Origin: Streptosporangium lutulentum
GTDB lineage: Bacteria; Actinomycetota; Actinomycetes; Streptosporangiales; Streptosporangiaceae
NCBI RefSeq assembly: GCF_030811455.1
Contig: NZ_JAUSQU010000001.1
Span: 1,240,001 to 1,304,000 of the forward strand
Length of the DNA stretch: 64,000 nucleotides
Reading direction: 5' to 3'
Both the position numbers and the translations under genes were made by a program. Under the pieces are notes generated by a model. That model was not told the origin of the DNA and ran no database searches. It saw only the letters and a list, made by a program, of their open reading frames with translations. Positions 60,865-64,000 of the stretch are shown here, one piece after another (position 1 is the stretch's first letter; every line of letters starts with the position of its first letter).

Positions 60865-62121
60865 TCAAGCAGATGACGACACCCTGTCATTAAACCTTCC
60901 TTTGAAAAAAACGGGCAGCCAGATGATCGACATCAGGGCGGCGAGCACCGGGAGCCAGGCCAGCCGCTGCACCAGCCAGACCGGCTCGTCGGGCGTGGAC
61001 AGCAGGCCGGGGACGTCGCCGAAACGCAGCGCGACCACGGCGGTCACGGCCAGCGCGGTCTGGTGCCACAGGAAGATCTTCATCGCGGACAGGTTGGCCG
61101 TCGCCACCACGGCCCACAGCCGGGGCCGCCGCATCAGCCGGGCCAGCGGATCCCGGGCCAGTATAGCCAGTCCCACCTGGGCGATTCCGAAGCAGACCAC
61201 GGCGAGCGTGGGCGGGCTGAGGTTGGAGACCTTCACCCCGGTCACGCCCACCATGCTCGCCGGATACCCGAATCCGGCGACCAGCACCACCGCTCCCGCC
61301 GTACCGCCGGCCAGTAGTCCCGCCGCCACCCGGCGCGAGGCGAACGCCCCGCCCGCCCAGGCGATCCCCAGCGCGTACGGCACCAGCCACCCGGCCGCCA
61401 GGTTCGCCCACGACAGCCAGGCGGGACCGTCGAGCCAGAATCTGACCACGTCCACCCCGAGTACGACCACGGCCGCCGCGACCGCCGTCGCGACCGGACG
61501 CAGGCGCATGAGCAGGGGAGTGGCCGCGGTGAATGCGGCGAAGACCGCCAGGAACCACAGCGGCCCGACCGCCGGGAGCGTCAGGGCCCTGATCGTTTTG
61601 AACGGCATCTCATGCAGTGCCATCCCGGCCACGATCCCCGCCCAGACCAGGAGCAGCGACACCACCGGTCCCAGCAGCCTGGCCATCCTGATCCGTACCC
61701 AGGCCGGACGGGCCGCGGCCGGCGGCAGGCTTCGCGCCGTAGCCGTAGCCGTAGCCGTAGCCGTAGCCGTAGCCGTAGCCGTAACCGAGGTCGAGGTCGA
61801 GGTCGACAGGCGGCTCCGTGCCGCCGCATAGCCGCCGACGAAGAAGAACACCGCCAGCGTCTGGAACACCCAGGAGAGCGGTGTGAGCATCGGCAGGTAG
61901 CTGAGCGGGCTGGAGATGTACACCGCCCCCGCGGGTCCGAGTGCCCACGCCGTGACCAGCCAGTGCCCCAGAACCACCCCCAGGATCGCCAGCGCCCTCA
62001 GCGCGTCGACCCCCCGATCCCTGGCCGGGGGAGTCGCGCGCTCGATCCGCCGGACCCACCCGCCGTCCGCCCCCGGGGCCCTTCTCGCGGGCACCGCCGT
62101 ACGGTGCGCGAGGTCAGCCAC
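60865..62121 (-). CDS. Acyltransferase family 3 membrane protein
   Basis: The 418-residue protein has the acyltransferase_3 head RGVDALRALAILGVVLGHWL (the R..DALRA..I..V...H motif) and about ten membrane helices; it would O-acylate an exported or cell-surface compound. Between the second and third hydrophobic segments is a Ser/Thr/Ala stretch (RLSTSTSTSVTATATATATA and on) encoded by hexanucleotide repeats. It overlaps the preceding hydrolase gene by eight bases. Confidence 0.85.
   Translation of the reverse strand: MADLAHRTAVPARRAPGADGGWVRRIERATPPARDRGVDALRALAILGVVLGHWLVTAWALGPAGAVYISSPLSYLPMLTPLSWVFQTLAVFFFVGGYAAARSRLSTSTSTSVTATATATATATATATARSLPPAAARPAWVRIRMARLLGPVVSLLLVWAGIVAGMALHEMPFKTIRALTLPAVGPLWFLAVFAAFTAATPLLMRLRPVATAVAAAVVVLGVDVVRFWLDGPAWLSWANLAAGWLVPYALGIAWAGGAFASRRVAAGLLAGGTAGAVVLVAGFGYPASMVGVTGVKVSNLSPPTLAVVCFGIAQVGLAILARDPLARLMRRPRLWAVVATANLSAMKIFLWHQTALAVTAVVALRFGDVPGLLSTPDEPVWLVQRLAWLPVLAALMSIIWLPVFFKGRFNDRVSSSA
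61741..61782. repeat. AGCCGT hexanucleotide microsatellite (7 copies) in coding sequence
   Basis: Seven perfect AGCCGT units are followed by three GAGGTC units (61788-61805 approximately). On the coding strand they encode Thr-Ala and Ser-Thr dipeptide repeats in a loop of the acyltransferase. Multiples of six keep the frame, so copy-number change would alter loop length rather than switch the gene off. Confidence 0.9.
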
Positions 62122-62854
62122 GGGACACCTCGCCGGCCCGCCCGAGGGCGATCAGAGTGAGGTTGCGCAGGGATTCGCCACCGGGCTTGAGGTAGTCGCT
62201 GTGTCCGGCGGCACCGGTCGCGAACAGGCGGGCGCCGAAGGCGGGATCCGCCGGGTCAGGGCCGAAGCCGAGCGGGCCGAGCCGGAGCTTGGGCACGTCG
62301 CGCATCCAGTCCTGGGTGCCACTCCCGACCCACAGCGGAGTGCCACCCAGCTCGGCGGCGGAGGAGACGTCAAGGCCGGGGCTGCCGAAGACCGCGAGGT
62401 CGGCGAGGTCCAACCCGGGAGCGGCCTTGGCGCACACGACCGATCCGTAGCTGTGGCAGAGCAGGCTGACCCGCTTGCCCCGAAGGGTGTCGGTGACATA
62501 CCGCCGGAGCTCCACGGCCCCTTTCCCCGCGGACTCGCCGGTCACCGCCTCAAGGCTGACCGTCGCAGGGCTGTCATAGCCGAGCCAGGCGACCACCGCC
62601 AGCCTGGCCCCCGGATCCAGGGTCCGGGCCTCGGCCAGCACCGCCCGTGCACCGCCCCCCGGCGTGATGTACAGCCTGACTCTGCCGCCGTCGAAGGTGG
62701 CGGCCGTGGTGTCGGCGCCCGGGACGATGACCGCGACGTGCTCGGCCGTACGGAGGTCGCCGTAGACCCGGATGACCCGGTCGCCCCGGGGAGGGGGGAC
62801 GATCACGTAGGTGAGCGCGACGGCGGTTGCCACGGCGACTGTGCGGCGGAACAT
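62114..62854 (-). CDS. Secreted or membrane-anchored alpha/beta hydrolase (DUF1023-like)
   Basis: The 246-residue protein begins with a hydrophobic signal or anchor (MFRRTVAVATAVALTYVIV) and has the elbow LLCHSYGSVV (nucleophile Ser), VAWLGYDSP, an Asp in GTQDW and a late His in AAGHSDYL, as in the DUF1023 hydrolases of actinobacteria. AGGAG lies upstream of the ATG. It shares an eight-base overlap with the acyltransferase gene, so the pair could modify and de-modify the same surface compound. Confidence 0.85.
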   Translation of the reverse strand: MFRRTVAVATAVALTYVIVPPPRGDRVIRVYGDLRTAEHVAVIVPGADTTAATFDGGRVRLYITPGGGARAVLAEARTLDPGARLAVVAWLGYDSPATVSLEAVTGESAGKGAVELRRYVTDTLRGKRVSLLCHSYGSVVCAKAAPGLDLADLAVFGSPGLDVSSAAELGGTPLWVGSGTQDWMRDVPKLRLGPLGFGPDPADPAFGARLFATGAAGHSDYLKPGGESLRNLTLIALGRAGEVSRG

Positions 62855-63076
62855 GCATGTCTCCTGTCCGGTCTGGAAAAACCAGACAGGACGCTAGGAG
62901 TCGCGGTCCGTCACCCACATCGCCTCAAGGGGTCGCCTTCTCGCTCCCTCCCGGGAGTGAGGGCGATCACCTGTCCACGCTCTTCCATAGGTGATCTCCG
63001 TTCACCTGCGGGGTTCCGGGGGTGAACACCCGTTTCCTTCCGGGGCGATGGTCCGTCCCACCCCGAGGGCGAACAG

Positions 63077-63114
63077 CCGTTCCGGAGAGGGAAGGGAATC
63101 ACTCTCCCGGACGG
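63077..63114 (-). terminator. Imperfect hairpin overlapping the end of the response regulator gene
   Basis: CCGTTCCGGAGAG (63077-63089) pairs with CTCTCCCGGACGG (63102-63114) with one or two mismatches; the right arm covers the stop codon of the minus-strand regulator gene. Confidence 0.5.
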
Positions 63115-63755
63115 ACCAGGCCTGTCTCGTAGGCGTGGACGATCGCCTGGGCGCGGTCGCGCAGGTTGAGCTTCGCCAGGATCCGGCCCACGTGGGTCTT
63201 CACCGTCTGCTCCGACAGCACGAGTTCCTCGGCGATCTCCTGATTGGACCGGCCCTGCGCGATGAGGGCGAGCACCTCGGTCTCGCGCTCGGTGATGTCG
63301 TCCAGCCGCCCGCGCGGGCGGCGGGGCCCGACGCGGGCGAACTCCGCGATGAGCCGCCTGGTGACCGAGGGGGCGAGCAGCGCGTCGCCGGCCGCGACCA
63401 CCCGGACGGCCTCGGCCAGCTGCTGCGCCGAGGCGTCCTTCAGCAGGAACCCGCTGGCCCCGGCCCGCAGCGCCTCGTAGACGTAGTCGTCGAGGTCGAA
63501 GGTGGTGAGGATCAGGATCTTCGGCAGAGGGTCACCGGAGGAGAGGATCTCCCGGGTTGCCGCCAGCCCGTCCATGACCGGCATCCGCACGTCCATCAGC
63601 ACCACATCCGGTCGCAGCTCGGCCACCCTGGTCACGGCCTGGCGGCCGTCGGCAGCCTCGCCCACGACCTCGATGTCCGGCTGGGAGTCCAGGAAAATGG
63701 TGAACCCGGTCCTGACCATGCCCTGGTCGTCGGCGATGAGCACCCGGATCGTCAC
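63099..63755 (-). CDS. NarL/LuxR-family response regulator
   Basis: The 218-residue protein has a receiver (LIADDQ, DVVLMDVRMP with phospho-acceptor Asp, LTTFD, LLKDA) and a LuxR DNA-binding domain (ITERETEVLALIAQGRSNQE, ELVLSEQTVKTHVGRI). GTG 63755 overlaps the kinase stop (GTGA). It is a paralogue of the regulator at 48605-49270 with the same domain layout. Confidence 0.94.
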   Translation of the reverse strand: MTIRVLIADDQGMVRTGFTIFLDSQPDIEVVGEAADGRQAVTRVAELRPDVVLMDVRMPVMDGLAATREILSSGDPLPKILILTTFDLDDYVYEALRAGASGFLLKDASAQQLAEAVRVVAAGDALLAPSVTRRLIAEFARVGPRRPRGRLDDITERETEVLALIAQGRSNQEIAEELVLSEQTVKTHVGRILAKLNLRDRAQAIVHAYETGLVRPGE

Positions 63756-64000
63756 GCTTTCTCCACGATCGGCAGTATGGCAGTGATCGCGAAGCCGGGC
63801 CCGACAGGTCCGGCCCACAGGCTTCCGCCGAGCATGGACACCCGTTCCCGCATCCCGATCAGGCCGTGCCCTACGTGTCCCGGTTCCGTAGGGGAGGGAT
63901 GTCCGGCGTCGTTCGCCACCTGGAGGTGAAGCTCGGCACCGGACCGGCTGATCTTCACCGAGACGGTCGAGCCGGGTGCGTGTCGCATGGCGTTGCTCAG
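63752..64000 (-). CDS. Two-component sensor histidine kinase, C-terminal part (cut by window end)
   Basis: The frame is open to the window edge; about 82 residues are present: LSNAMRHAPGSTVSVKISRS (N-box), then VANDAG and GHGLIGMRERVSMLGG of the HATPase domain, ending ITAILPIVEKA. It is the partner kinase of the regulator that follows it, coupled by a four-base overlap. Confidence 0.92.
   Translation of the reverse strand: MSNAMRHAPGSTVSVKISRSGAELHLQVANDAGHPSPTEPGHVGHGLIGMRERVSMLGGSLWAGPVGPGFAITAILPIVEKA

Overview
The window is very GC-rich DNA with tight operons, many GTG starts, four-base ATGA/GTGA gene overlaps and strong actinobacterial hallmarks: a four-gene conservon, F420-type luciferase-like oxidoreductases, many TetR regulators, terpene cyclases, cytochromes P450 and a CBM13/GH18 chitinase. 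I infer a filamentous actinomycete, most likely of the Streptosporangiaceae or near relatives; no rRNA or tRNA gene is present to settle this.

Layout. 1-2.6 kb: the end of a secreted protein, an AAA ATPase and a gene-poor stretch. 2.6-4.5 kb: a cell-wall amidase gene interrupted by an in-frame 364-residue intein. 4.5-9.5 kb: the mutA-mutB-meaB operon (methylmalonyl-CoA mutase and its GTPase chaperone). 9.8-15.1 kb: a UMP-kinase paralogue, then a translationally coupled P450, class I terpene synthase and class II diterpene cyclase set. 15.3-19.4 kb: a conservon (cvnA-D type sensor and GTPase module). 19.5-24.1 kb: a CehA-type metallohydrolase, PPK2 and a PAP2-lipid kinase fusion. 24.2-30.7 kb: housekeeping and small accessory genes. 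Between 28.0 and 34.6 kb lie three relics of TnpB transposon right ends (guide-RNA scaffold motifs without tnpB), each of which supplies the stop codon of the gene it abuts.

30.9-41.3 kb: an alpha/beta hydrolase, PhoD phosphatase, secreted proteins, a CYP124/125-like P450, a regulator remnant, a chitinase and a drug-efflux type MFS pump. 41.4-46.1 kb: a STM4011-STM4015-type radical-SAM operon of unknown product, in which the ATP-grasp protein (STM4014) and the HemN-like radical SAM protein (STM4012) are fused through a 15-residue tandem repeat and no STM4013 gene is present; a 25-codon ORF sits just ahead of the fusion. This is the best candidate for an undescribed biosynthetic system. 46.5-47.8 kb: a SRPBCC-ArsR-VOC cassette flanked by nearly perfect 25-bp direct repeats, with two operator palindromes. 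48-53.4 kb: PadR with a decayed partner, then a two-component system, lipoprotein and ABC-2 transporter.

53.4-64 kb: a methyltransferase, four regulator/effector pairs (TetR with DoxX, TetR with an epimerase), a DHFR-like reductase, a PNPOx-like protein, heme oxygenase, an acyltransferase with a hexanucleotide microsatellite, a secreted hydrolase and the start of another NarL-type two-component operon cut by the window end.

All start choices, motif readings and family names come from reading the sequence by eye and from memory of the families; none was checked by a search.
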